64,000 nt of DNA. Origin: Blastococcus sp. CPCC 205250. GTDB taxonomy: Bacteria > Actinomycetota > Actinomycetes > Mycobacteriales > Geodermatophilaceae. Location: positions 248,001 through 312,000 of the forward strand of contig NZ_JABGCG010000004.1 of NCBI RefSeq assembly GCF_019799925.1. The letters run 5' to 3'. The translations under genes and the position numbers were made by a program. Of the stretch, positions 23,861-32,054 are shown piece by piece; position 1 is the first letter of the stretch; each line of letters opens with the position of its first letter. The notes beneath the pieces are model-generated. The model did no database searches, was not told the origin of the DNA, and saw only the letters and a list, made by a program, of their open reading frames with translations.

Positions 23861-25609
23861 ATGACGACGACGGACCTGCCCATCCGCCCCACCCCGACGA
23901 CCACCCCGCCGGCACGGCCGGCGCAGTCCCCCGCGACCGCGGAGCGCGTCGCCGCCGCGGCCGTCCGGAGCCCCCGCCCGCCGGCGCTCGCCCCCCGCCG
24001 GGGTCTCGGGCGAGGCGTCGTGTCGGCGCTGGCCCAGCCGCGGTCGGTCGCCCGGGAGGCCGCGCACGTCGTCCGGACGACCGGCCGGATCCTGCGCGGG
24101 AACGCCGAGATCGCCCCCTCCCCCAGGGACAAGCGGTTCGCCGATCCGGCCTGGTCGGGCAACCCGGTCTACCGCCGGTGGGCACAGCTGTACCTGACGA
24201 CGGCCGAGTCGGCTCTGCGGCTGGTCGACGACCTCGCGGCCGGCGGGGCCGACTGGCGGGAGGTCGAGGAGGCGCGCTTCGTCGCCAACGCCCTCATCGC
24301 GGCGCTCGCACCCACGAACACGCTGGTCGGCAACCCGGCCGCGCTCAAGCGGGCCCTCGAGACCGGCGGGCAGAGCCTGGTGCGGGGGTTCTCCGCCATG
24401 TGCCGCGACGTCCTGCGCAACGGCGGGCTGCCCACGCAGGTCGACCGCAGCGCCTTCACGGTGGGCGGCGACCTCGCCGTCACCCCGGGGGCCGTGGTCC
24501 ACCGGGAGGAGGCCTTCGAGCTGATCCAGTACGCGCCCAGCACGCCGCAGGTGCGCGAGCGGCCGCTCGTCGTCATCCCGCCGCCGATCGGCCGCTACTA
24601 CTTCCTCGACCTGGCGAAGGGGCGCAGCTTCGTCGAGTACGCGGTGAGCCAGGGACTCACGGTCTTCATGGTGAGCTGGCGCAACCCCACGAAGGACCAG
24701 GCGGACTGGGACCTGGACACCTACGCCGGTGCCGCGCTGTCCGCGGTCGACGTCGCCCGCGAGGTCACCGGGTCGCCCGACGTGAACACGGTCGGCTTCT
24801 GCGCCGGCGGCATCATCATGTCCACGGTGCTCAACCACCTCGCCGCGGCCGGCGACCGTCGGGTCCACAGCGCGGGCTTCGCGGTCACGATGCTCGACTT
24901 CTCCAGCGAGGCGCCGCTCGGCGCCTTCTCCGCGCCCGGCCTGCTGTCGCTGGCGACCCGCACGTCGCGGAGGCGGGGCGTGCTGCCCGCCGCACGACTG
25001 GGCGCTGTGTTCTCGTGGATGCGACCCGACGACCTGATCTTCACCTACGTGGCCGACCAGTGGCTCTCGGGCCACGACCTCCCCGCCTTCGACATCCTGG
25101 CCTGGAACGCCGACGGGACGAACCTCCCGGCCGCGCTGCACGCCCAGTTCCTGCAGGTGTTCGAGCACAACGCCCTCGCCGAGGCGGGCGCGATGACGGT
25201 CCTCGGCACCCCGGTCGACCTGTCCACGGTGGAGGTGCCCGTCTTCGTGACCGGCGCCCTCAACGACCACCTCACGCCGTGGAGCGCGTGCTTCCGGACC
25301 ACCCGGCTGCTGTCGGGGCCGAGCACGTTCGTGCTGAGCAACGCCGGCCACATCGCCAGCCTGGTCAACCCGCCGGGCAACCCCAAGGCCAGCTACCTGA
25401 CCGGCCCCGACGCCCCCGACGCCGACACCTGGCGGGCCGGGGCGCAGAAGCGGTCCGGCAGCTGGTGGGAGCCCTGGGCGCAGTGGGTCCTGGAGCGCTC
25501 CGGGGACGAGCGTCCCGCGCCCCGCACCGCGGGGACGGACCACCGCCCGGCCCTGGGTCCCGCGCCGGGCCTCTACGTGCACCAGCCGGCCCGTACCTCG
25601 GCGATGTGA
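23861..25609 (+). CDS. phaC: Poly(3-hydroxyalkanoate) synthase (class I/II-like)
   Basis: A 582-residue alpha/beta hydrolase-like polymerase that joins hydroxyacyl-CoA units into polyhydroxyalkanoate granules. The lipase-like box is GFCAGG with Cys314 in place of Ser, and the other triad members are Asp469 (ALNDHLTPW) and His497 (NAGHIASLVNPP). The PhaC N-terminal domain is seen in RFADPAWSGNPVYRRWAQLYL, then VVIPPPIGRYYFLDL. Size fits class I/II enzymes without a PhaE partner. ATG at 23861 has GAGGAG upstream. It is followed by a terminator-like hairpin, a BrkB-like gene and then the depolymerase, all on the same strand. Confidence 0.92.
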   Translation: MTTTDLPIRPTPTTTPPARPAQSPATAERVAAAAVRSPRPPALAPRRGLGRGVVSALAQPRSVAREAAHVVRTTGRILRGNAEIAPSPRDKRFADPAWSGNPVYRRWAQLYLTTAESALRLVDDLAAGGADWREVEEARFVANALIAALAPTNTLVGNPAALKRALETGGQSLVRGFSAMCRDVLRNGGLPTQVDRSAFTVGGDLAVTPGAVVHREEAFELIQYAPSTPQVRERPLVVIPPPIGRYYFLDLAKGRSFVEYAVSQGLTVFMVSWRNPTKDQADWDLDTYAGAALSAVDVAREVTGSPDVNTVGFCAGGIIMSTVLNHLAAAGDRRVHSAGFAVTMLDFSSEAPLGAFSAPGLLSLATRTSRRRGVLPAARLGAVFSWMRPDDLIFTYVADQWLSGHDLPAFDILAWNADGTNLPAALHAQFLQVFEHNALAEAGAMTVLGTPVDLSTVEVPVFVTGALNDHLTPWSACFRTTRLLSGPSTFVLSNAGHIASLVNPPGNPKASYLTGPDAPDADTWRAGAQKRSGSWWEPWAQWVLERSGDERPAPRTAGTDHRPALGPAPGLYVHQPARTSAM

Positions 25610-25611
25610 GT

Positions 25612-25645
25612 CCCCGCCGGCGCGCGTGTCCGCGCGCCGGCGGGG
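25612..25645 (+). terminator. Hairpin between phaC and the BrkB-like gene
   Basis: A perfect 15-base-pair stem (25612-25626 with 25631-25645), loop TGTC, starts 2 bases after the synthase stop. It should end or thin out transcription before the next gene. Confidence 0.8.
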
Positions 25646-25657
25646 AACCCAAGGGAC

Positions 25658-26689
25658 ATGGCCCTGTCCATCCGGAGGCCCATCCGGAGGCCCACCCGCA
25701 GGCCCACCCGCAGCGCGTCCGTGGGCGGTCCCGTCCCGCCCGCCGGCCGGTCGGGTCGGGACGCGACGGCGCCGCACCACCTGGGGGCCCGCGACTGGGG
25801 CCGGGTGCTGCGCCGGACCGCGCGGCACGTGCTCGGCGACCGGCTGCAGGTGGCCAGCGCGGGCATCTCCTTCTTCGCGATCCTGTCGGTCGCCCCGGTG
25901 CTGGTGGCGGCACTGTCGCTGTACGGCGCGCTCAACACCCCCGAGCAGGCGCTGGCGCAGCTGTCGGACCTGGCCGACTCGCTGCCCGACGACCTCGAGC
26001 CGGTCGTGGCCGACCAGCTGACCACGATCACGACCGCCTCCGGCGACGTGCTCACCTGGCGCGGGATCAGCGGCCTGCTCGTCGCGCTGTGGACCGCCAC
26101 CACCGCGGCCACCTACCTGGTCGACGCGCTGACGCTCGCCTACCACGAGACCGAGACCCGGGGCTTCCTGCGCCGCAGCGGCCTCGGCCTGCTGATGGTG
26201 CTGGGCGGGGCGCTGCTCATCGGCGCGCTGATCGCCGCCGGGGGCCTCGTCTCGCGGGCGCTCGCCGGCACGTCGGGCGCCGTCCAGGCCACCGCGGACG
26301 TGCTCGCCTGGCCCGCCCTGGCGTCGGTGATGGCCGGCGCGCTCGCCGTCCTCTACCGGTACGCCCCGAACCGGCACGACGCGCGCTGGCGGTGGATCAC
26401 CCCCGGGGCGGGCTTCGCCACCCTGCTGTGGCTGGCCACGTCCGGGGCGCTGTTCGCCTACGTGCAGAGCCTGGGGAACTACGAGTCCACGTACGGCTCG
26501 CTGGCCGGCGTGGCCATCAGCATGTTCTGGTTGTGGCTGACCGTCTTCCTGGTCATCGTCGGCGCGGCCGTGAACGCCGAGGCCGAGCGGGAGACCGTGC
26601 GGGACTCGACCGTGGGGCCGGAACAGCCCCTCGGCGAGCGCGGCGCCGTCGTCGCCGACAGCGCCCCGCCGTACCCGGACGACCCCTGA
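25658..26689 (+). CDS. YihY/BrkB-family inner membrane protein
   Basis: A 343-residue polytopic membrane protein of the YihY/virulence factor BrkB family (about six helices). The core runs from residue 65: VASAGISFFAILSVAPVLVA, then WTATTAATYLVDALTLAYH, RYAPNRHDARWRWITPGAGFA and IGAAVNAEAER near the end. The first 30 residues repeat a 12-base DNA unit giving successive RRP motifs. AAGGGA precedes the ATG. Family function is not settled (not a nuclease despite the old RNase BN name). Its position between PHA synthase and depolymerase genes is notable but does not define a role. Confidence 0.87.
   Translation: MALSIRRPIRRPTRRPTRSASVGGPVPPAGRSGRDATAPHHLGARDWGRVLRRTARHVLGDRLQVASAGISFFAILSVAPVLVAALSLYGALNTPEQALAQLSDLADSLPDDLEPVVADQLTTITTASGDVLTWRGISGLLVALWTATTAATYLVDALTLAYHETETRGFLRRSGLGLLMVLGGALLIGALIAAGGLVSRALAGTSGAVQATADVLAWPALASVMAGALAVLYRYAPNRHDARWRWITPGAGFATLLWLATSGALFAYVQSLGNYESTYGSLAGVAISMFWLWLTVFLVIVGAAVNAEAERETVRDSTVGPEQPLGERGAVVADSAPPYPDDP
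25669..25716 (+). repeat. 12-base tandem repeat in the start of the BrkB-like gene
   Basis: Four in-frame 12-base units (two of ATCCGGAGGCCC type and two of ACCCGCAGGCCC type) encode repeated (I/T)RRP, a basic N-terminal tail. The middle pairs are nearly identical, so the number of units may vary between strains. Confidence 0.7.
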
Positions 26690-26788
26690 TCCGGGCGCCG
26701 CTGCCCGCGCGGCGTCGGCGGTCCGCGGTTACCGTCGAGTAGTAATCGGGGTCACACCCACCGGCGACACCGAGGACGGACCGACGCG

Positions 26789-28030
26789 ATGCTCTACTCG
26801 GCCTACGAGCTGCACCGACGGGCGAGCGCCCCGCTCCGGAGGGCCTACGGGGTGACCGCGCAGGCCCTCGCGGCGCTCCCCGCGCCCGTGCCGGGCCGGC
26901 CGCCGCTGCGCCGCGTCCGCGCTGCCTGCGAGATCCTCGCGCACGCGGCGCCCACGCACTCCCGGCCCGACTGGGGGATCGACGAGGCCGTCGTCGACGG
27001 GCGGGCGGTGCGGGTCGTGCCACGCGCGGAGCTGAGCACCCCGTTCATGACGCTGCGGCACTTCGACCGGCCCGCGGTGAGCGGTCAGCCGCGGGTGCTG
27101 CTGGTCGGGCCGATGTCCGGCCACTTCACCACCCTCCTGCGGCCCACCGTGCGGACGCTGCTGGCCGACCACGACGTCTACGCGCTGGACTGGGAGAACG
27201 CCCGCGACATCGGGGTGGAGCACGGGCCGTTCGGCCTCGACGAGTACGTCGACCACGTGCTGCAGGCGCTGCGGCACCTCGGCCCCGACACCCACGTGGT
27301 CGCCGTCTGCCAGCCCGCCGTCCCGGTGCTGGCCGCCGTGGCGCTGCTCGCCGCCGACGAGGATCCCGCCCAGCCGCCCACGCTGACGCTGATGGCCGGC
27401 CCGGTGGACACCCGGGTCAACCCCGGTCCGGTGAACGAGATGGCGAGCCGCCGGTCGGTGTCGTCCTTCGAGCGCTGGGTCGTCCAGACCGTGCCGGCCC
27501 CGCACGCCGGCGCGGGCCGCCGGGTGTATCCGGGGGTCACCCAGCTCACGGCGTTCATGTCGCTGGACCCCAAGCGCCACCTGAGTGCCCACCTCGGGCT
27601 GTACCGGGCGCTGGTCCAGGGGGACGCGGAGACCGCGGCGCGCACCCGGTCCTTCTACGACGAGTACGGCGCGGTCATGGACGTGCCGGCGGAGTTCTAC
27701 CTGGAGACCCTGGAGCGCGTCTTCATGGACCAGCACCTGGCCACCGGCCGGTACACGCACCGCGGCCGGCGGGTGGACCCGGCGGCGATCACACGGACGG
27801 CGCTGCTCACCGTGGAGGGCAGCAAGGACGAGATGTGCCCGCCCGGCCAGACCCAGGCCGCGCACGACCTGTGCACCGGGATCCCGGCGGACCGCAGGCA
27901 GCACCTGCTGCAGCCGGGGGTCGGTCACTACGGGGTGTTCAGCGGCTCGGGCTGGACCACCGGGATCTACCCGGTGCTGCGTTCCTTCGTCGCCGCGCAC
28001 GAGCGGGCGGCGGAGCCGGCCGTCGGCTGA
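26789..28030 (+). CDS. phaZ: Intracellular polyhydroxyalkanoate depolymerase
   Basis: A 413-residue alpha/beta hydrolase of the PhaZ family that hydrolyses stored PHA inside the cell. It has the typical start MLYSAYELHRRASAP, the Cys nucleophile in HVVAVCQPAVPVLA (Cys174), DTRVNPGPVNEMA, and the C-terminal GSKDEMCPPGQTQAAH and GVGHYGVFSGSGW with the likely catalytic Asp and His. Size agrees with Ralstonia PhaZ. No signal peptide, consistent with granule degradation. Synthase and depolymerase genes in the same block let the cell make and recover its carbon store. Confidence 0.92.
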   Translation: MLYSAYELHRRASAPLRRAYGVTAQALAALPAPVPGRPPLRRVRAACEILAHAAPTHSRPDWGIDEAVVDGRAVRVVPRAELSTPFMTLRHFDRPAVSGQPRVLLVGPMSGHFTTLLRPTVRTLLADHDVYALDWENARDIGVEHGPFGLDEYVDHVLQALRHLGPDTHVVAVCQPAVPVLAAVALLAADEDPAQPPTLTLMAGPVDTRVNPGPVNEMASRRSVSSFERWVVQTVPAPHAGAGRRVYPGVTQLTAFMSLDPKRHLSAHLGLYRALVQGDAETAARTRSFYDEYGAVMDVPAEFYLETLERVFMDQHLATGRYTHRGRRVDPAAITRTALLTVEGSKDEMCPPGQTQAAHDLCTGIPADRRQHLLQPGVGHYGVFSGSGWTTGIYPVLRSFVAAHERAAEPAVG

Positions 28031-28077
28031 TCCGGGCAGGCCGGGCGGCTGTCGGTGCCCGCTGCGACGATGGCGGC

Positions 28078-29622
28078 GTGCTGTTCGCCGAGGTCGTCGC
28101 CGCGTCCGCCGCGGTCGCGGCCACCCGCTCCCGCACGGCGAAGTCGGCGGCGATCGCGCAGCTGCTGCGGGCGTCCGGCCCCGGCGAGGTCGAGCCGGTC
28201 GCGGCCTGGCTGGCCGGCGAGCCGCGGCAGGGCCGGCTGGGCCTGGGCTGGCGCACCCTCACGAAGTCCGCGCACGCGGCCGCGGCGGAGCCGCAGCTCT
28301 CGGTGGGCGCGGTCGACGCGGCCCTCACCGAGCTCGCCGGCACGCAGGGCGCCGGGTCGGTCGCCCGCCGCGACGCCGTCCTCGCCGGCCTGCTGGGCGC
28401 GGCGACGGCCGAGGAGCAGCGCTTCCTCATCCGGCTGCTGACCGGCGAGCTGCGGCAGGGCGCGCTGGAGGGCGTGCTCCTCGACGCCGTCGCGGCGGCC
28501 GCGGAGGTGCCGGCGCCCGCGGTCCGGCGCGCGGCGATGCTCGCCGGCAGCGTGCCCGCCACCGCGGCCACCGCCCTGACCGGCGGTGCCGCCGCGCTGG
28601 CGGCCGAGACGCTGCGGGTGGGCCGGCCGGTGCGGCCGATGCTGGCGAGCCCCGGCTCGTCGCTGGACGCCGCCCTCGCCGACCTCGGCACCGGCGTCAC
28701 GGTCGAGTACAAGCTGGACGGCGCGCGCATCCAGGTGCACCGCGACGGCGACACCGTGCGGGTCTGGACCCGCACGCTGCGCGAGGTCACCGACGGCGTG
28801 CCCGAGCTGGTCGAGCGGGTCCGGGCGCTGCCGTGCCGCACCGCCGTCCTCGACGGGGAGACCCTCGCCCTCGACGACGACGGCCGCCCGCGCGCGTTCC
28901 AGGACACGATGAGCCGATTCGGCAGCGACGGACCGGGGAGCGACGAGGACGCCGCGGTGCTGCTCTCCCCCTTCCTGTTCGACGTGCTGCACCTCGACGG
29001 CCGCGACCTGCTCGACGAGCCGCTGGCCGTGCGGCTCGACGCGCTCGCCGGGCTGCTGGCCGCCGACGAGCACGCGCCGCTGCGCATGCCGGGGGTGCGC
29101 TCCCCCACGCCCGATGAGGCCACGGCCGTGCTCGAGGCCGCGCTCGACGCCGGGCACGAGGGCGTCGTCGTCAAGGCGCTGGACGCCCCGTACGCCGCGG
29201 GCCGGCGCGGGCGGGCCTGGCAGAAGGTCAAGCCGGTGCACACCCTCGACCTCGTCGTCGTCGGCGCGGAGTGGGGGTACGGGCGGCGCACCGGCTCGCT
29301 GTCGAACATCCACCTCGCGGCGCGCGACCCCGGCGGCGGGCCGCCGGTGATGGTCGGCAAGACGTTCAAGGGGATGACCGACGAGCTGCTGGCCTGGCAG
29401 ACGGCGACCTTCCCGCAGCACGCCGCCGGGGAAGAGCCCTGGGGGCTGACGCTGCGCCCGGAGCTGGTGGTCGAGGTCGCCGTCGACGGCGCGCAGCGCA
29501 GCACCCGCTACCCCGGCGGCGTCGCGCTGCGCTTCGCCCGCGTGCTGCGCTACCGCCCGGACAAGACCGCCGCCGAGGCCGACACCGTCGAGGCCGTCCG
29601 CGCCCTGCTCCCCGGCGGCTGA
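28078..29622 (+). CDS. ATP-dependent DNA ligase
   Basis: A 514-residue single-subunit ATP-dependent ligase of the LigB-like actinobacterial type. Residues 1-175 form the DNA-binding domain; the nucleotidyl transferase has KxDG as EYKLDGARIQVH (catalytic Lys212 that is adenylated), then DGETLAL, EGVVVKALDAPY and the OB domain at the end (motif AWQKVKP and PELVVEVAVD). It joins nicks in duplex DNA using ATP and likely acts in repair. The start is GTG at 28078 with no ribosome site; a GACGAT element 6 bases ahead suggests a leaderless message. It is monocistronic. Confidence 0.92.
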   Translation: MLFAEVVAASAAVAATRSRTAKSAAIAQLLRASGPGEVEPVAAWLAGEPRQGRLGLGWRTLTKSAHAAAAEPQLSVGAVDAALTELAGTQGAGSVARRDAVLAGLLGAATAEEQRFLIRLLTGELRQGALEGVLLDAVAAAAEVPAPAVRRAAMLAGSVPATAATALTGGAAALAAETLRVGRPVRPMLASPGSSLDAALADLGTGVTVEYKLDGARIQVHRDGDTVRVWTRTLREVTDGVPELVERVRALPCRTAVLDGETLALDDDGRPRAFQDTMSRFGSDGPGSDEDAAVLLSPFLFDVLHLDGRDLLDEPLAVRLDALAGLLAADEHAPLRMPGVRSPTPDEATAVLEAALDAGHEGVVVKALDAPYAAGRRGRAWQKVKPVHTLDLVVVGAEWGYGRRTGSLSNIHLAARDPGGGPPVMVGKTFKGMTDELLAWQTATFPQHAAGEEPWGLTLRPELVVEVAVDGAQRSTRYPGGVALRFARVLRYRPDKTAAEADTVEAVRALLPGG

Positions 29623-29706
29623 TCGGGTTCCGCATCGGGGCGTCGGCCGGGGCACCGCCGGGTAGCCCCCCGGGCGCACGGGGGACGAAGCGAACAGGAG
29701 CACCAG

Positions 29707-29895
29707 ATGGATCTCGGCGGACTCGGTGACAAGGCCAAGAAGGCGATGAGCGACGAGAAGACCAGCGACTCGGTCCTCGAACGCGGCGAGCAGTTCGCCG
29801 ACGACCGGACCGGCGGGAAGTTCGACGCACAGACCGACAAGGCCGGCGACCTCGCCGACCAGCGCCTCGGGCAGGAGGACGCCGGCGGCGCCTGA
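29707..29895 (+). CDS. MT0933-type antitoxin-like small protein
   Basis: A 62-residue, highly charged protein: MDLGGLGDKAKKAMSDEK, then ERGEQFADDRTGGKFDAQ and TDKAGDLADQRLGQ. The pattern of Lys/Asp-rich helices and DKxGDFxDxxTGGK matches the MT0933-like antitoxin family of mycobacteria, paired there with a SRPBCC-type toxin. AGGAG lies 6 bases before the ATG. Here no toxin gene is adjacent; the SRPBCC genes near 50 kb are far away. It may be an orphan or a general stress protein. Confidence 0.75.
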   Translation: MDLGGLGDKAKKAMSDEKTSDSVLERGEQFADDRTGGKFDAQTDKAGDLADQRLGQEDAGGA

Positions 29896-29942
29896 CCTCC
29901 GGCCGGCCGGCGGGTCCTCCCCGGAGGGCCCGCCCGCCGCCG

Positions 29943-29990
29943 TCAGGCCCCGCCGCCCTCAGGCCCCGCCGCTCTCAGACCCCGGCGACG
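29943..29990. repeat. Three 16-base tandem units at the 3' end of the LLM flavoenzyme gene
   Basis: Units begin at 29943, 29959 and 29975, each with TCAG(G/A)CCCCG. The unit at 29975 carries the true TGA stop (minus strand). The two others add TGAs 16 and 32 bases downstream, so all three frames are closed. Confidence 0.75.
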
Positions 29991-31003
29991 CGGGGTGCGA
30001 CCTCGGTGCCGAGCAGCTCGATGCCCCGCAGCAGGTCGGCGTGCGCGAGCCGCGGGTTGGTCATCTGGATCGACACCCGCTGGACGCCGCCGAGCTGCTC
30101 GGAGACCCGGCGGAGCTTGGTCGCCACCGTGTCGGGGTCGCCCATGAAGAACGCGCCGTCCGGGCCGCTGGTGGCGTCGAACTGCCGCCGGCTGGGCGGG
30201 GCGAAGCCGCGCTCGGCCGAGACCTTGGTGAACATCTCGTGCCAGCCCGGGTAGATCGTGTCGGCGGCCGCCTGCGTGCTCTCGGCGACGAAGCCGAACA
30301 CGTGCAGGCCCACCTGCAGCCGCTCCGGCGGGTGCCCCGCGTGCTCGCCGGCGCGCCGGTAGAGGTCGACCAGGGGGCCGAACTGCCGCGGCTCGCCGCC
30401 GATGATCGCCACCATGAGCGGCAGGCCGAGCAGCCCGGCGCGGACGAAGGACTCGGGGGTGCCGCCGACGCCCACCCAGACGGGCAGCGGGTCCTGCAGC
30501 GGCCGCGGGTAGACGCCCTGGCCGGTCAGCGGCGGGCGGTGCCGGCCGGACCACGTGACGTGCTCGGACTCGCGGATCCGCAGCAGCAGGTCGAGCTTCT
30601 CCTCGAAGAGCTCGTCGTAGTCGGACAGGGAGAGCCCGAACAGCGGGAAGGCCTCGGTGAACGAGCCGCGGCCGACGACGAGGTCGATCCGGCCCTTCGA
30701 GATGAGGTCGAGGGTGGCGAACTGCTGGAAGACCCGCACCGGGTCGGCGGCGCTGAGGACGGCGACCGCGCTGCCCAGGCGGATCCGCTCGGTGCGGGCC
30801 GCCGCGGCGGCGAGGATGACCGGCGGCGCGGAGTCGTAGTACTCGGGCCGGTGGTGCTCGCCGATGCCGAAGGAGTACAGCCCGACGCGGTCGGCCGTCT
30901 CGATCTCCTCGAGCAGGTCGGCCAGCCGCTCCTCGGGCCCGATCTGCCGCCCGGTCGCCGGGTCGGTCACCGCCGCCACGAAGCTGTCGATCCCGACGTG
31001 CAC
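29975..31003 (-). CDS. LLM-class flavin-dependent oxidoreductase
   Basis: A 342-residue luciferase-like monooxygenase of the FMNH2/F420 class. The TIM-barrel fold is supported by VHVGIDSFVAAVTDP at the start, FGIGEHHRPEYYDSAPPVILAAAAA (about 58-82), RIRLGSAVAVLSAADPVRVFQQF and RIDLVVGRGSFTEAFPLFG. The GTG at 31003 has a perfect AGGAGG 7 bases upstream, which decides the start over an upstream ATG. The cofactor (FMN or F420) and substrate cannot be told. It is followed by a stop-copying tandem repeat. Confidence 0.88.
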   Translation of the reverse strand: MHVGIDSFVAAVTDPATGRQIGPEERLADLLEEIETADRVGLYSFGIGEHHRPEYYDSAPPVILAAAAARTERIRLGSAVAVLSAADPVRVFQQFATLDLISKGRIDLVVGRGSFTEAFPLFGLSLSDYDELFEEKLDLLLRIRESEHVTWSGRHRPPLTGQGVYPRPLQDPLPVWVGVGGTPESFVRAGLLGLPLMVAIIGGEPRQFGPLVDLYRRAGEHAGHPPERLQVGLHVFGFVAESTQAAADTIYPGWHEMFTKVSAERGFAPPSRRQFDATSGPDGAFFMGDPDTVATKLRRVSEQLGGVQRVSIQMTNPRLAHADLLRGIELLGTEVAPRVAGV

Positions 31004-31080
31004 GGTGGTCCTCCTGGGTCCTGGGTCGCGCCCCACGGTCGTCAAGCGCTCAACGACCAGTCAACCACCGACCCGCCGCC

Positions 31081-31890
31081 TCAGGACCATCCCAGCCAGT
31101 CGACCGCCTCGCGCGCCACCTCGGGGGGCACGACGTGGCGCCCGTCGAACTCGCGGTAGGTGACGTCGTACCCGTCGTCCGTCAGCTCGGGCACGATCTC
31201 CCGGCTCGTCGCGTCGATCGGCAGGACGTCGTCGGCGGTGCCGTGGGGCACGAAGACACCGGGCCGGCCCTCCGCCCCGCCCGGGGGCACGAACCCGGGC
31301 GAGAACGCGACCACGTGCCCGAAGAGGTCGCCGTTGGCCAGCCCGAGGCCCAGGGCGTAGGAGGCGCCGTCGGAGAAGCCGGCGACGGCGACGCGGCCCG
31401 GGTCCACCGCGAAGGCCGCGAACACCGCGGCCAGGCTCCGGTCGACCACCTCGACGTCGGGACCGTAGCCGGAGCGGATCGCGTCCCACGTGCGTCCGCG
31501 GGAGGCCGGGGCCAGCAGCAGCAGCCCGCGCTCCTCGGCGAGGGGCAGCAGCGGAGCGAGCCCGCCCGCGGCGTCGCCGTTGGCGCCGTGCAGCGTGACG
31601 ACGAGGGCCGGGGCCGGTCCGAGGGCCGCCGGGACGTGCAGCTGCGCGTCCCGCTCCGGCCCGAGCCCCAGCGGGTGCGTCCCCGGGACCGTCGGCACCG
31701 TGACCGGCGGGTCCAGCGGCGGGCTGCCGGGCCGGGCCGCCAGGCGGGCGCGGGAGCCGGCCGGCCGTCGGTCCGGGGCCGCGCGCGGGTCCCGCGTGCC
31801 GCACGCCGCCAGCAGGCCGGCGGAGGTCAGCAGGGCGAGGAACCGCGCCCTGGTGAGGGTGCCCGCGGACCTCCCCGGGCTCTCGGTCAT
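31081..31890 (-). CDS. Lipoprotein alpha/beta-hydrolase (esterase/phospholipase type)
   Basis: A 269-residue exported lipoprotein with a lipobox LLAAC (Cys near residue 30) after a basic start, so it should be anchored outside the cell membrane. The hydrolase part has GANGD near an oxyanion turn, the nucleophile elbow GFSDGAS, and the Asp/His in HGTADDVLPI and DGRHVVPPEV. It resembles PHB depolymerase-like and feruloyl-type esterases. It could use extracellular esters. It is divergent from the Spo0M gene. Confidence 0.83.
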   Translation of the reverse strand: MTESPGRSAGTLTRARFLALLTSAGLLAACGTRDPRAAPDRRPAGSRARLAARPGSPPLDPPVTVPTVPGTHPLGLGPERDAQLHVPAALGPAPALVVTLHGANGDAAGGLAPLLPLAEERGLLLLAPASRGRTWDAIRSGYGPDVEVVDRSLAAVFAAFAVDPGRVAVAGFSDGASYALGLGLANGDLFGHVVAFSPGFVPPGGAEGRPGVFVPHGTADDVLPIDATSREIVPELTDDGYDVTYREFDGRHVVPPEVAREAVDWLGWS

Positions 31891-32054
31891 CGGTGCTCCC
31901 CGGGTCCCGGTCGCGGCCGGTCGGCCGCCTCCGTCGGGTTCCCCGTGGCGCCCCGCGGGACACCCGCGGGCGGCCGTCCCCCCGCGTTCCCCGCGGCGGG
32001 GGCACGGGTGCCAGGCTGTCGCGTCGTCCCCCCCCGACCCCAGAGGAGCAGCAG

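Noticed and set aside
20938..26742. A single 1934-codon open frame on the plus strand
   Set aside because: It is a shadow of the AfsR-type, PHA synthase and BrkB-like genes in another frame; it consists of Arg/Ala/Gly/Pro-rich text and ignores the stop and start signals of the real genes.
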